From the NCBI RefSeq assembly GCF_040712315.1, contig NC_134020.1:9042436-9106435 (forward strand): a stretch of DNA of 64,000 nt, in the 5' to 3' direction. The notes beneath the pieces were generated by a model. That model saw nothing but the letters and a program-made list of their open reading frames with translations. It did not search any database and had not been told where the DNA came from. Shown piece by piece: positions 31,067 to 44,761 of the stretch; the stretch's first letter is position 1, and each line of letters begins with the position of its first letter. The translations under genes were made by a program, and so were the position numbers. The stretch comes from Castanea sativa. Lineage: Eukaryota > Streptophyta > Magnoliopsida > Fagales > Fagaceae.

Positions 31067-32955
31067 CTAATGGCCTACTGTCTCGCCTGGCACATAGGGC
31101 CTGATAGTAGTAGTCAGATCATCCCCTAGGGATATGATGGCGTTCACTGAGAATTCCTTTGGACAAAGACAGAAGAGACAAGCTAGATCTAATTCCTCCT
31201 CATATGATTCTGTTGACCTCAGCTGGAGATGGAAAAGTGACCCTAATGTGGGGAATAGACATCCCTTGGCCAATGCATTTTCTCTCTTTCCTCTAGAAGC
31301 CTGGAAGAGTTCTTCATCGGAGGGGTCGTAGTCTAGACCGAAACCTCCTTTGTTGTTTAGGAGTTCGATCAAAGAAGTCTTCTTGTGCCCTACGGCACCA
31401 AGGCCTTAGTCTATCTGATAGCCAAATTTGAGAATTTCCTTGGTGGCCATTAAAGTAGTGGGAGGCCATATCGACTCGAGTTCTGAAGCACGGGAAATCA
31501 TGGAAACTAGCTCGAAGCTGTGAAAGGTTGCCTCTGGGAAGGCATTAGCATGTATGTAGGGAACAGAAGTCTCTTTGAAGAAGGTCAGAGGTTCTTCAGC
31601 CATAATAGTGACCATTAGATCCTCGAATGGGAACTTGAGTCTTCGATGAAGAGTAGAAGCAACCGCACTTGTGGCGTGTAGCCAAGGCCTCCCTAGGAGC
31701 ATATTATAAGGGGAATCCACCTTAATGACTTGGAAATTGACTGTGAAGAACATAGGGCCAACTCAAACGGCTAACTCGATATCGCCTTACACCTCTCGGA
31801 GAGTGCTATCAAAAGCTCTAATGATCATGGTTGTGGGGCAGATAAGAGAGGTATCGACATTCAAGTGCTCCAATGTGTCGACCCATTATCAATCACTATT
31901 CTAGAGACGATTATATCCTCACACTTTACTATAATGTGCATAGGCAAAGTGTGGTCCCTACCCTCAGGTGGTAGTTCATCATCTGTAAAGGAGATCTGGT
32001 TGGTGGCCAACATTGTTAAGACCATACACTTAAAGGCGGGTTCTGTAGCACCTATAGGAACACATGTCACTTTTAAGACTTTCAAGAGAGCATTGCGGTG
32101 GACCTCAGAGGATAGCAATAACGCCAAGATGGAGATCTAAGCCAGCGACTTGTTTAGCTGTTGAATCACACTGTACTCATAGTTTCTGATAACTTTCAAG
32201 AACTCCTTGGCTTCTTCAGTTGTGACTCTGTTCCTATCGAGTTCGATTGTACCCTTGCCAATCTCTTTTCTTTTCTTTTCCAACTCTTCGAGAGTATAGC
32301 AACGGCCACTCCTAGTGAGCTCATATAGACCTGAAGAGATATTGGAGCAGACCTCCTCTTTTCTGGTTAGAGTGGAGATCGAGGACACATCGTATTTCTA
32401 AGGGACATGATGACTATCTTCATAAGGGAATGATTTTAGCATGCTAATGATAACACCCTCCTTAGTTTGCAAATTAGGCATTATGGAGAATGTTTTTGGA
32501 TTAATGACCATCGGACTTGGCAAATAGCTTCACGGGCCTTGGAGTTGGATACCCCAGAGATTCCCAAGGCAGGCTTTGGAAAAACAAGAGGATCGAAAGC
32601 TCGAATAGCGGGAACGATGGCAGTCCCCTCCTGTACTAACAATGAAGCTAGTCTTGCAATTGCAGGCAATGCGAGAACTAGAATGAATCCTCTAATGGCA
32701 GGCGGGGTTTGCCCTTTCTCTAAATCTGACGACCTTGGATTCACAGGTGATTCTACGATCTCCTCAATGACTACTAAAGAAGGAGGTGCTACAGCGGCCT
32801 GGCCTATGTTTCAATAAATATTCGTTCCAGTCCATTCTCGACCTAACTGAAATAGCATTGCAGCTAGCTTTTTACTAGAGAGTTGGAGGACACAACTTGG
32901 CGGCCATACAGTCACCTCTTCGCACAATTTCTCTTTCAATCCAGATGATACCACG
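31067..32955 (-). pseudogene. Gypsy-2 gag C-terminus, protease and PR-RT linker
   Basis: Minus-strand pieces in order: a gag end with SSGLKEKLCEEVTVWPPSC (from 32955), 32744-32481, then LYELTRSGRCYTLEELEKKR with NYEYSVIQQLNKS (32388-32137), then a protease region with IVSRIVIDNGST (32127-31861) and MLLGRPWLHATSAVASTLHR (31753-31406), then NKGGFGLDYDPSDEELFQAS (31372-31067). These are the ordered parts of a Tat-lineage gag-protease. RT, RNase H and integrase do not follow. The Copia-2 LTR cuts off the upstream gag at 32956. Confidence 0.88.
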
Positions 32956-34394
32956 TGAAGAAAAAAATAACATGTTTGTATCGCATACAAAACATACGCA
33001 GTGGAAAAATAACGGATCTACTTCATTCATAAATGTTAACATGCATTATGTAAGTTTCAGAATTTGAGAACAAGAGAGTGTACCTTGGAGCGGTGAATTT
33101 CAAAGCCGAAGATCAAAAGCACTTGGGAACACTTTCAATCTTCACTCCAATTCCACTAACGCCCGAGACGTGTGGTCTCTCAATCAGTTTTTACAAAGGG
33201 AGAATGTTAAAGTGTCTAACACTCACATACACCACTTCACAATAGTGTTCTTACAATTCACTACAGAAAATTTTTGTATGTTTCTCCCTTTGTATCTAAC
33301 GGATTATCCAATTGGGTTGGCCTTTTGGGCCTTTCCAATTGGGCTTAAGTGTGTGGCTTTGGAGTGGGACCAAAAGGGACCAATAAGACACCAGCTCCAA
33401 TGGGCCTTGGGCTTTTCTATCAACTCTTGACAAATCCAAAGTTACCATTAACTATATTAAATACCACTATATAAATATAGTTGCACTCTAGGCCTTATTT
33501 ATAAATTATATCTCAAGACTTTATTGTACATGCAACCCCTTCATAAAATATTCGTAGTAACACAAAGTCATGAATGTAGACTGCCACTTTGCAAATTACT
33601 ACATCTTATCCTTGAGTGCCCGGTTTAATCTTTTAAGATTATTCATCATATATTTATGAAATCCAATTCCATAAATATATACTTTAGTAACTCCTTACTA
33701 AAGTGGCTAGGCCTAACTCTCTGAATAACTGAACCCATTAAACTTATCTCAAGGGAATATTTTATATCTCCATTAAGAGACTATGAATTCCATCTTGAGA
33801 ATATATGTTCCATCAACACTAAATGTTGTTGCCCACCATACTGAGGTTTTGACCGTTACATTAGATCTCACTCCTAATACATCAAAGCCACCTACACCTC
33901 ATGATCAGGTCCATTATTCTCTCAGGATTAAGAGTTCATGCAAATAGAAGTCGTGAGATTTATTATTCAATTGACAGTCGTTAGGAAAATAATAAATCTC
34001 ACAATGGTCTAGTTCAATATGTCTTAACTCTTAAAACATATCAACATATCAACATATCAACTAGAAGTCTCCACTTCCATGATCAAGACAAATTATCTTA
34101 GTTGATACGTTATAGTCTTTGCAGATGAAATGCCCAATTTCATCACCGACTATGAACTATATATTCTGAGTTTACAAAGAACTTGTGACTTATATCTTCT
34201 GTGACTAAATCGCATACTATGCATCTCATGAACTATATAATAATGTCTCAATATTCATGTTACCATTATTTTAGATAATAATAAAACAACTTTATTAATC
34301 ACAATATTAAGTCATATACAATGTCATACATAATGTCATACATAATATTATACATAGCATCATACAATAGGATTTAAGGGCACTAATCCTAACA
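32956..34394 (-). repeat. Copia-2 3' LTR
   Basis: 1439 bp, from tgaagaaaa to cctaaca on the plus strand, followed by the polypurine tract. It interrupts the Gypsy-2 gag reading. Confidence 0.9.
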
Positions 34395-34408
34395 ATCTCC
34401 CACTTGCC

Positions 34409-36223
34409 CTAAAGACTATTGCGCACTAATCTAACTCCCATTGTTTGCAAATGTGACTTGAAAGTCCTTTGAGGCAAGGTTTTGGTAAAGGGATCTGCTA
34501 GATTATTTGCACTTTCAATCTTTGCTACCACTACATCTTCACGAGTAACAATGTCTCAGATGATATGGTACTTTCTCTCAATGTGCTTTCCTTTCTTGTG
34601 ATTTCTTGGATCTTTGGATTAAGCAACAGCTCCACTATTATCACAGAACAATGTGATGGAAACTTGCTCCATTCTCACAACACCAAGATCATAAAGGAAT
34701 TTCTTGAGCCAAACAGCCTCCTTTGCTGCTTCACAAGAAGCAACATATTCTGCTTCCATGGTGGAGTCTGCAATACAGGATTGCTTAACACTCCTCCAAC
34801 TTATGGCTCCATCTCCCAAGGTGAAAACGCAACCCGACGTGGATTTTCTGAAATCTAGATCTGATTGAAAATCTAAATCTGTATAGCCAATTGGAATCAA
34901 ATCCTCACACCGATAAACAAGCATATAATCCTTCGTTCTCCTTAGATACTTGAGAATATGCTTTACAGCTTGCCAATGTTTAAGTCCTAGATTTGATTGA
35001 TATCGGCTGACCATGCCAACTGAATAACAAATATCTGGCCTAGTACAAAGCAAGGCATACGTGAGACTTCCTACCGCAGAAGCATAAAGAACTTGTCTCA
35101 TCATATTTTCTTCCTCTTGAGTCTTAGGCCTTTGGTCATTAGATAGAGGAACTCCATGTTTAAAAGGAAGTAATCATTTCTTACAGTTTTGCATGCTAAA
35201 CCTTTCTAGAACCTTATCTATATATCCAGCTTGTGACAAACCTAACATCCTATTCTTTCGATCTCGCCAAAGCTTGATCCCTAGAATATAGTAAGCTTCG
35301 CCCAAGTCCTTCATATCAAGTTGGCTTGACAACCAAACTTTAATTGATGACATTACTCCTACATCATTTCCAATAAGTAGAATGTCATCAACATAAAGCA
35401 CTAGGAACATCACTACTTTGTCTTAATGTCTCTTGTACACACATGGTTCATCAAGATTTTGTTCAAAACTAAATGATTTGATTGCCTGATCAAATCTGAT
35501 GTTTCATGACCTAGATGCTTGCTTAGGTCCATAAATAGACCTTTTCAACTTGCATACCATATGCTCTTGGTTCTTTGCTATGAAACCTTCCGGTTGCAAC
35601 ATGTAGATTTCTTCTTTAAGATTGCCATTAAGAAATGTAGTCTTGATATCCATTTTCCAAATCTCATAATCATAATGAGTAGCAATGGATAAGAGAATTC
35701 TAATAGATTTAAGAATGACTGCTGGCGAAAAAGTTTCATCATAGTAAATGCCTTCTTTTTGTGCATACCCTTTCGTCACTAGTCTTGCTTTAAAGGTTTC
35801 AATCTTTCCATCTATCCCTCTCTTCCTCTTGTAAACCAATTTGCAACCAACAGGTTTAACACCTTTAGGCGCCTCTACAAGATCCCAAACTTGATTGGAA
35901 TACATCGAATCTAATTCAGATTTCATAGCTTTGACCCAATGATGTGCATCTATATCATTCATTGCCTCCTCATAAGTGTATGGATCCAATTCAGCCTCTT
36001 CTGAGATAGCTTCATAAGTTTCTTCCAAACCTATAAATCTCACAGGAGGCCGAACAATTCTTCCACTATAACGAGGCACCTGTGTACTAGACATCTCATG
36101 AGTAGTATTTTGTGGTGTATCTAATACAACCACATCATCTCTAGTTTCATCCATTGGTTGTTCAACTACAGGTTCATCTATTTTAGCCAAAACAACTTTA
36201 CTTCTAGGAGTAAAATTATTCAT
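34409..36223 (-). pseudogene. Copia-2 reverse transcriptase and RNase H
   Basis: RT N-terminal reading over 239 codons (36223-35504) from MNNFTPRSKVV through [17 protein letters not shown] to IYGPKQASRS, then [11 protein letters not shown] (35413-35174) and RNase H (35104-34619) with EAEYVASCEAAKE and CDNSGAVA. Breaks come from point mutations, for example TGG to TGA after KQASRS and CAA to TAA after KRH. The pol stop is at 34409-34411. Confidence 0.9.
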
Positions 36224-36265
36224 ATAGTCATTTTGCTAGAATTTGGCAATTTTACGAACAAACAC

Positions 36266-37414
36266 TTAATTATCCTTATGACTATAGAATAAACCTCTAA
36301 CAGTTCCTTTTGGATACCCTACAAAGAAAACCATTTTTGTTTTAGACTGTAACTTGTCAGACTTTCCTTTTAACACATGTGCTGGACAACCCCAAATATG
36401 GAGATGTCTCATACTAGGCTTACGCCCATTCCACAACTCTACAGGTATTTTAGGAACAGGCTTTGAAGGTACCAAATTTAGAAGATACATCGCAGTATTT
36501 AAGGCATATCCCCAGAAAGAAATTGGTAGAGTCGAATAACTCATCATGGATCTAACCATATCTAAAAGAGTCCTATTCCTTCTTTCTGCTACACCATTTT
36601 GTTGAGGAGTTCCAGGTGCAGTTAATTGGGATACTATCCCATTCTGAATTAGGTAATCCCTGAAATCCCCAAGAAGGTATTCGCCACCTTAATAAGATCA
36701 AATGACCTTTATGCGTCTACCCAATTAATTCTCAACTTCAGCCCTAAATTCTTTGAACTTTTCAAAAGCTTCGGACTTCCGTCTCATTAGGTACACATAA
36801 CCATATCTTGAGTAATCATCTGTGAAAGTGATGAAGTACTTATAACCTCCTTTTGCTTGGGTTGACATAGGACCACATACATCCGTATGAACTAATTCAA
36901 GCAACTCTTAGGCTCTTCTACCTTTTGCATTAAAAGGTCGCTTGGTCATTTTACCTTCCAAACAAGATTCACAAACTGGAAATTCATCAAAGTCCATGGG
37001 CTCTAAGAGTCCATCTTTGATCAGTCTTTGAATTCTGTTTGAATTAATATGACCCAAACGCAAGTGCCAAAGATATGCATCATTAGAATGAAACTTTCTC
37101 TTTAATGATTTTACATGAGAGTTATTATCTAATTTAGAATTATGTAATTCATGCTTATCAGGAGTTGAAATATAAAGACCATCAACAACATTGCCAGAAC
37201 AAATAAACACTTTACCCTTCTTTATTACAACATTGCCTTTAAGGATAACACAATATCCATCTTTACCTAAATAAGTTTCAGAAATTAAATTCCTACAAAC
37301 ATTAGGTACATAAAGACAGTCTTTCAATATTAAAACCCTAGACTCAAAGCACAAATTAAGAACACCAACAGCTACAACTGGAATCCTGCTCCCATCAGCC
37401 AAAGTAAGAAACAA
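36266..37414 (-). pseudogene. Copia-2 integrase
   Basis: 37414-36908 carries FLTLADGSRIPVVAVG, HLRLGHINSNR and CESCLEGKM, and ends at a CAA to TAA stop after KGRRA. The core (36907-36560) is kept with scattered stops, and 36559-36266 reads [17 protein letters not shown] through to VFFVGYPKGTVRG. Confidence 0.88.
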
Positions 37415-38020
37415 TTCCCCTTCATGAAGCTTTCTGGTCTCTTAGAACCCCTGCAAAGAATTACAGATATGATTAGTACAACCTGAATCCACACATCAGG
37501 AATCTGTGGGATTTTGTACTAAACATATTTCAAGGTGGAATGAACTTTTCATACCCTTATTATTGACAGCCTTGAACTTTGGACAATTCCTCTTCCAACG
37601 TCCTTTCTCACTACAATAGAAACACTTTCCTTTGGTTTTCTTTCCTTTGTCGGAAACCCCTAAGGCAATTTGCTTACCTCTTGCTTAGTGAATTCCTTCT
37701 TCTTCTTCTTCTTCTTACCCTTGCCTTTCAACTTAGGTTGAGAAGTAGAACCTCACCCACATTGGCTTCAACACTAGAAGTACCAAGGATGCCTTCCGCC
37801 GCCACTAACTCATTCATTAATTCAGGAAAAGAATAAATCATTTTATTCATATTGTAATTGAGTCTGAATTCCTTGAATGATTTCGGTAGTGATTGGAGTA
37901 TCATATCCACTTGGGATTCTCCATCAATATCGGCACCTAAAACCTCTAATGTATTCAAATTAGAGATCATTGTAAGACAATGCTCCCTAACTGAAGTACC
38001 TTCAGCCATTTTTGTATTAT
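37415..38020 (-). pseudogene. Copia-2 gag/protease remnant, truncated
   Basis: A gag part with REHCLTMISNLNTLEVLGAD and KSFKEFRLNYNMNK, then a lysine-rich stretch, a zinc knuckle region and a protease. The cysteine knuckle has mutations (the acaatgg histidine/cysteine block reads acaatag). The gag N-terminus is replaced at 38021 by an LTR. Confidence 0.82.
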
Positions 38021-39434
38021 TGAAGGAAAATCTGGTTTTGTATCTCATACAAAACACATAGTGGAAGCAACAAACAAGGATCTATTTCATTCATGATTGA
38101 TAACATGCACTATGTAAATTTCAGAATTTAAGAACAAGATAGCGTACCTTGGTGTGGTGAAATTCAAAACCAAAGATTGAAATACTCGGAAATACTTTTA
38201 ATCTTCACTCCAATTCTACTTTACGCCCAAGATGTGTGGTCTCTTAATCAGTTTTTAAAGGGAGAACGATAGTGTGTCTCACTCTCACATACACACCATT
38301 TCTTATATCACTAATAAAAATTCTGTATGTTTCTCCATTTATAACTAATTGATTATCTAACTGGGCTGGCCTATTGGGCCATTCCAATTGGGCTTTAGTG
38401 TGTGGCTTGAAGTGGGACCAAAAGGGACCAATAAGACACTAGCTCCAATGGGCCTTGTGCTTTTTCGTCAACTCTTGACAAGTCCAAAGTTACCATTAAT
38501 TATATTTAATACCATTATATAAATATAATTGCACTCTAGGCCTTATTAATAAATTATATTGCAAGACTTTATTCTACATGCAACCCCTTCATAAAATATT
38601 CGTAGTAACACAAAGTCATGAATGTAGACTGCCACTTTGCAAATTACTACATCTTATCCTTAAGTACCTGGTTTAATCTTTTAAGATTATTCATCATATA
38701 TTTATGAAATCCAACTTCATAAATATATACTTTAGTAACTTCTTACTAAAGTGGTTAGGCCTAACACTCTGAATAACCAAACTCATTAAACTTATCTCAA
38801 GGGAATATTTTATATCCCCGTTAAGAGATTATGAATTTCATCTTGAGAATATATGTTCCATCAACACTAAATGTGGCTGCCCAACATACTGAGGTTTTGA
38901 CCGTTACATTAGATCTCACTCCTAATACATCAAAGCCACCTACACCTCATGATCAGGTCCATTATTCTCTAAGGATTAAGAGTTCATGCAAATAGAAGTC
39001 GTGAGATTTATTATTCATTTGACAGTCGTTAGGAGAATAATAAATCTCACAGTGGTCCAGTTCAATATGTCTTAACTCTTAAAACATATCAACATATCAA
39101 CTAGAACTCTCCACTTCCATGATCAAGACAAATCATCTTAGTTGATACGTTATAGTCTTCGCAGATGAAATGACCAATTTCATCACCGACTACGAACTAT
39201 ATATTCTCAGTTTACAAAGAACATATGACTTATATCTTCTATGACTAAATCGCATACTATGCATCTCATGGACTATATGATAATGTCTCAATATTCATGT
39301 TACCATTATTTTAGATAATAATAAAACAACTTTATTAATCACAATATTAAGTCATACACAATGTCATACATAATGTCATACATAATATTATACATAGCAT
39401 CATACAATAGGATTTAAGGGCACTAATCCTAACA
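38021..39434 (-). repeat. Middle LTR shared by Copia-2 and Copia-3
   Basis: 1414 bp, from tgaagg to cctaaca on the plus strand. The right side is followed by the Copia-3 polypurine tract (39435-39445). The left side abuts Copia-2 gag and has no primer site, so structurally it is the 3' LTR of Copia-3. Confidence 0.9.
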
Positions 39435-39448
39435 ATCTCCCATTTGCC

Positions 39449-41140
39449 CTAAAGACTATTGTGCACTAATCTAACTCCCATTGCTTCCAAATGTGACTCG
39501 AAAGTCCTTTGAGGCAAGATTTTGGTAAAGGCAACTGCTAGATTATTTGCACTTTCAATCTTTGCTACCACTACATCTCCACGAGTAACAATGTCTCGGA
39601 TGATATGGTACTTTCTCTCAATGTGCTTTCCTTTCTTGTGATTTCTTGGATCTTTGGATTGAGCAACAGCTCCACTACTGTCACAAAACAATGTGATGGG
39701 AACTTGCTCCATTCTTACAACACCAAGATCAGAAAGGAATTTCTTGAGCCAAACAACTTCCTTTGCTGCTTCACAAGCAGCAACATATTCTGCTTCCATG
39801 GTGGAGTCCGCAATACAGGATTGCTTAACACTCTTCCAACTTATGGGTCCACCTCCCATGGTGAATACACAACCCGACGTGGATTTTCTGAAATCTAGAT
39901 CTGATTGAAAATTTGAATCTGTATAGCCAATAGGAATCAAATCCTCACACCGATAAACATGCATATAATCTCTCGTTCCCCTAAGATACTGGAGAATATA
40001 CTTTACAGCTTGCCAATGTTTTGGTCCTGGATTTGATTGATATCGTCTGACCATGCCAACTGAATAACAAATATCTGGTATAGTACAAAGCATGGCATAC
40101 ATGAGACTTCCCACTACAGAAGCATAAGGAACTTGTCTCATCAAATTTTCTTCCTCCTAAGCCTTAGGCCTTTGGTCGTCAGATAGAGGAACTCCATGTC
40201 TAAAAGGAAGCAATCCTTTCTTGGAATATTGCATGCTAAATCGTTCTAGAACCTTATCTATGTATCCAACTTGTGACAAGCCTAACATCTTATTCTTGCG
40301 ATCTTGCCAAAGCTTGATCCCTAGAATAAAGTTAGCCTCACCCGAGTCCTTCATATCAAATTGGCTTGACAACCAAACTTTAACCGATGACATTGCCCCT
40401 ACATCATTCCCAATGAGTAGAATATCATCAACATAAAGCACTAGGAACATTACTACTTTATCTCAATGTCTTTTGTACACACATGGTTCATCAAGATTTT
40501 GTTCAAAACCAAATGACTTGATTGCTTGATCAAATTTAATGTTCCATAACCTAGATGCTTGCTTAAGTCCATAAATGGACCTTTTCAACTTGCATACCAT
40601 ATGCTCTTGGTTCTTTGCTATGAAACCCTTCTATTGCATCATATAGATTTCCTCTTCAAGATTGTCATTAAGAAATGCAGTCTTAACATCCATTTTTCAA
40701 ATCTCATAATCATAATGAGCAGCAATGGATAAGAGAATTCTGATAGATTTAAGCATGGCTACTGGCGAAAAAGTTTCATCATAATCAATACCTTCTTTTT
40801 GTGTATACCCTTTCGCCACTAGCCTTGCTTTAAAGGTTTGAACCTTTCCATTTATCCCTCTCTTCCTCTTGTAAACTGCAACCAACAGATTTAATGTCAT
40901 TAGGCGCCTCTACAAGATCCCAAACTTGATTGGAATACATGGAATCCAATTCAGATTTCATAGCATTGACCTAATGATGTGCATCTATATCATTTATTGC
41001 CTCTTCATAAGTGTAGGGATCCGATTCAGTCTCTTCTGAGATAGCTTCATAAGTTTCTCCCAAACCTCTAAATCTTATAGGAGGCCAAACAATTCTCCCA
41101 CTACGACGAGGAACCTTTGTACGAGACATCTCATGAGTAG
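39449..41140 (-). pseudogene. Copia-3 reverse transcriptase and RNase H
   Basis: RNase H and connection stay open over 231 codons (40144-39449): SRYQSNPGPKHW, MEAEYVAACEAAKE, DSSGAVAQSKDP, KHIERKYHIIRD, and the natural end VRLVHNSL. RT pieces are 40450-40157 with [11 protein letters not shown], and 40900-40697, which ends where TGG became TGA after YDYEI. DNSG reads DSSG, changing a conserved residue next to the catalytic aspartate. Confidence 0.9.
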
Positions 41141-41144
41141 TATC

Positions 41145-42480
41145 TTATGGTGTATCCAATACAACCACACCATCCCTAGTTTTATCCAATGGTTGTTGAT
41201 TTACAGATTCAATCATTTCAGCCAATACAACTCTACTTCTAGGAGTAAAATTATTCATATAGTCATTTTCCAAAAATTTAGCATTTGTACTAACAAAAAC
41301 TTTGTTATCATTTCGACTATAGAATAAATAATCCCTAGTTTCTTTTGGATAACCCACAAGCAAACATACTTCTGATTTTGGTTCCAACTTATCAGACTTC
41401 CCTTTTAGTATATGTGCTGGACAACCCCAAATGTGGAGATATCTCATACTAGGCTTACGCCCACTCTACAATTCCATGGGTGTTTTGGGAACAGATTTTG
41501 ATGGAACTAAATTCAAAAGATGTATTGCTGTATCTAAGGCATATCCCCAAAAAGAAATTGGTAAAGTTGAGTAACTCATCATGGACCTAACCATTTCCAA
41601 AAGAGTCCTATTCCTTCTTTCCGCTACACCATTTTGTTGAGGAGTTCCAAGTGCAGTCAATTGAGAGACAATCCCATATTAAATTAGGTAATCCTTTAAA
41701 TTCCCTAGAAAGTATTCGCCACCTCGATCAGATCGAATAGCTTTTATGTGTTTACCCAATTGATTTTCAACTTCAGCCTTAAACTCTTTGAACATTTCAA
41801 AGGTTTGGACTTCCGTCTCATCAGGTACACATAACCATATCTTGAGTAATCATCCGTAAAAGTGATAAAGTACTTATAACCTCCTTTTGCTTGGGTTGAC
41901 ATAGGACCACATACATCTATATGAACTAATTCAAGCAAGTCTTGGGCTCTTCTACCTTTTGTATTAAAAGGTCGTTTGGTCATCTTATCATCCAAACAAG
42001 ATTCGCAAACTGGAAATCCGTCAAAGTCCATGGGCTGTAAATGTCCATCTTTGATTAGTCTTTGAATCCTATTTGAATTAATATAACCCAAACGCAAGTG
42101 CCATAGATATGCATCACTAGTAGAAGGAAACTTTCTCTTTAATTATTTTACATGAGAGCTACTATCTATTTCAGAATTGTATAATTCATACTTATTAGGA
42201 GTTAAAATATAAAGACCATCCACAATATTGCCAGAACAGATAAATATTTTATCCTTCTTTATTACAACATTGTCCTTTAGGATAACACAATATCCATGTT
42301 TACCTAAATAAGTTGCAGAAATTAAATTCCTACGAACATTATGCACAAATAAACAGTCTTCCAATATTAAAACCCTAGACTCAAAGCATAAATTAACAAC
42401 ACCAACAGCTACAACTGGAATCCTGCTCCCATCAGCCAAAGTAAGAAACAATTCCCCTTCATTCAGCTTTCTTGTCTCCT
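41145..42480 (-). pseudogene. Copia-3 integrase
   Basis: The zinc region reads MRLGYINSNR, so the second histidine of the HHCC finger is tyrosine, followed by CESCLDDKM. The core has VHIDVCGPMS and FITFTDDYSRYGY, and the third piece (41660-41466) keeps the catalytic glutamate in NGVAERRN. The C-terminal piece 41447-41145 has HIWGCPAHILKGKS. Frames change near 41830, 41700 and 41455. Confidence 0.88.
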
Positions 42481-43411
42481 GAAACCCCTGCAAAGAATTG
42501 CAGATATGATTAGTACAACCTGAATCCACACACCAAGTATTCCGTGGGATTCTGTACCAAACATATTTCAAGAACAAAGGAACTTTTCATATCCTTATTC
42601 TTGGCAGCTTTGAACTTTGGACAATTCCTCTTCCAATGTCCTTTCTCACCACAATGGAAACACTTTCCTTTGGTTTTCTTTCCTTTGTCGGCAACCCCTA
42701 AGGCAATTTGTTTACCATCTTGCTTGGTGAAGTCCTTCTTCTTCTTCTTTTTACCCTTACCTTTTGACTTAGGTTGAGAAGTAGAAGCTTCACCCACATT
42801 GACTTCAACACTAGAAGTACCAAGGATGCCTTCCGCCGCCACTAACTCATTCATTAATTCAGACAAAGAATAAATCTTTTTGTTCATATTATAATTAAGT
42901 TTGAATTCCTTGAATGTTTCCGGTAGTGACTGGAGTATCATATCCACTTGGGATTCTCCATCAATGTTGGCACCTAAAACTTCTAATCTGTTCAGATTAG
43001 CAATCATCCTAAGACAATGCTCCCTCACTGAACTTCCTGCAGCCATTTTGGTATTATAAATTTGCCTCATGGTTTCTTGCCTTGCAGAATGACCTTGCTC
43101 ACCAAACATCTCCTTCAGACTTAGCATTATGTCCAAAGCTAGTTCTACATCCAGCATTTGATGCTGTAGAACATTTGAGATAGATGCTAGGATATAGCAC
43201 TTGTCCATCTCATTAGATTTCAGCCAACGATCATATCGCTGTTTTTCCTCAAAATGAGCATCTAATGAAGGAAAGCTAGGACTTGAGTAAGCACATATTT
43301 GTGCTCTTTAGCTATAAGAACAATGTCCAAATATCTTTTCTAGTCAACATAGTTGGATCCAGTCAGTTTGTTTTAGTTAAGAATATCAACAAGTGGGCTA
43401 AATGATGCCAT
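42480..43411 (-). pseudogene. Copia-3 gag and protease
   Basis: The probable gag start is the ATG at 43411-43409 (MASFSPLVDILN, then a stop). The main open piece 43208-42510 (232 codons) covers gag from MDKCYILASISNVLQH through SLKEMFGEQGHSARQETM, a lysine run, and the zinc knuckle CFHCGEKGHWKRNC. The protease motif CVDSGCTNHI follows in the next frame (42577-42143). This is the best preserved gag in the window and the reference for the Copia-1 gag deletion. Confidence 0.88.
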
Positions 43412-44747
43412 GATAAAATCTGAAAATAATAAACATGAATATAATAAGTAAACTGGACATTATCCATTTAGCATATAAACATATAGTATGGAACCTTAAT
43501 AAAACCATAATATAAAATATGCAACGACAACCCAATCCCATGTTTAAAATTCCTTGGAAGCAAGTAAATTATAAACACTATGATTGATAGAGAACTATTC
43601 TCATTATTAGTGCTATCATGATAACTCTTATCAAACACTAATAACACGCCATATTTCCTTTAGCCTCTAAGTAATAATGACATAGCTCCGAAGGGAGGTT
43701 AACATTAAACTTAGTCTAGTGTACACCATTCACTGAATTCTATGTGAGTCATTAAGTAACTCCATGGTAGCGTGGTCGTTCTTAATGTAAAAACACATAT
43801 CATCCATCATTAAGAAGCATATTTTGTAGTACTATGAATTAAATACCCTCCGAAGGGAGCAAGGCGAGGTGCTTAATCATTCTACTATAAACTGTCAATG
43901 GAGGCCGTGAGATCCAACCCTTGTATCTCTCTCCCACTAGATGTTTTAAATTAAAGGTTTTTAAGATCAAGACCCATAATAATGCTAGAAACCCTTGAAA
44001 AATATAATCCTAATCTCATTAGGAATAAATTTCATTAAACTAGCATTAATATATATAAATATATATAAACTCATATTACATTTAAAAATCCATATTACAT
44101 TATATATAATATAATATATGGATTTATATATGTAATATATGATTTTATATTACATTATATATATACTATACGGATTGTTAGAATCCTTATAAACCAAGAT
44201 GACTAACACATGCAAAATGGCTATAGCCATGCAATCCGTATAAAACAACGCATGAAATAAAATCTAAGCCATGTATTGAATGAAGTCCAAGCCATGCAAT
44301 GAAGTCTTAGCCATGCAATAAATCAAGCCATGCAATGCATTAACATTCAAGTCCAAGCCGTAATCCAAACGGTGCAAAGCATAGGACAGTTGCTCCAATA
44401 ATCAACAATAACCATAAATCAATGCAATCCGTGGGACATCAAGACAATTACCATCAAATTGTCTTATTGTACATCCCATCACACTTGACAGTTATTGTTT
44501 TATTCAATAACTGTATCCTATAGGCCATAATCATACACGGCTCCTCTTCAATAACAATATATCCTTGTGCAGACACGGATATATATATACAAGTGATGCA
44601 ATTCTCTACATTATATTCAAATGATGCAATAACTATTAAGACACGGCACCATTACTTTATGATGCAGAAAATTGAAACACAAAGATAATGGTTTTCTTAA
44701 ATTCTAAAATTCAATCACATATTATACAATCATGAGATGAAAACCCG
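43412..44747 (-). other. Copia-3 untranslated leader
   Basis: No gene. It shares blocks with the Copia-1 leader. 44040-44170 is very A/T-rich with self-complementary tatatata stretches, and 44200-44400 has short aagccatgcaatgaa-type repeats. Confidence 0.75.
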
Positions 44748-44759
44748 ACTCTGATACCA
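44748..44759 (-). other. Copia-3 primer binding site (initiator tRNA-Met)
   Basis: The minus strand reads TGGTATCAGAGT, two bases inside the LTR start at 44762. Confidence 0.95.
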
Positions 44760-44761
44760 AT

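Larger units (their letters stand above)
32956..39434 (-). mobile_element. Copia-2: LTR, truncated internal region and shared LTR
   Basis: LTR 32956-34394, polypurine tract 34395-34405, pol and gag read on the minus strand up to 38020, then directly another LTR (38021-39434) without leader or primer site. The gag reading stops inside its coding sequence, so Copia-3 inserted there or recombination removed the remainder. No matching target duplication is found (ccacg at 32951-32955, attat at 38016-38020, tcaaa at 47596-47600). Confidence 0.85.

Noticed and set aside
32941..32955. gatgatacca next to the Copia-2 LTR as a primer binding site
   Set aside because: The minus strand reads in frame as Tat gag (SSGLKEKLCEE), and the polypurine tract is on the other side of the LTR; the similarity is chance.
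44040..44170. AT-rich palindromic stretch as a MITE
   Set aside because: No terminal inverted repeats with target duplication; better explained as low-complexity leader sequence of Copia-3.
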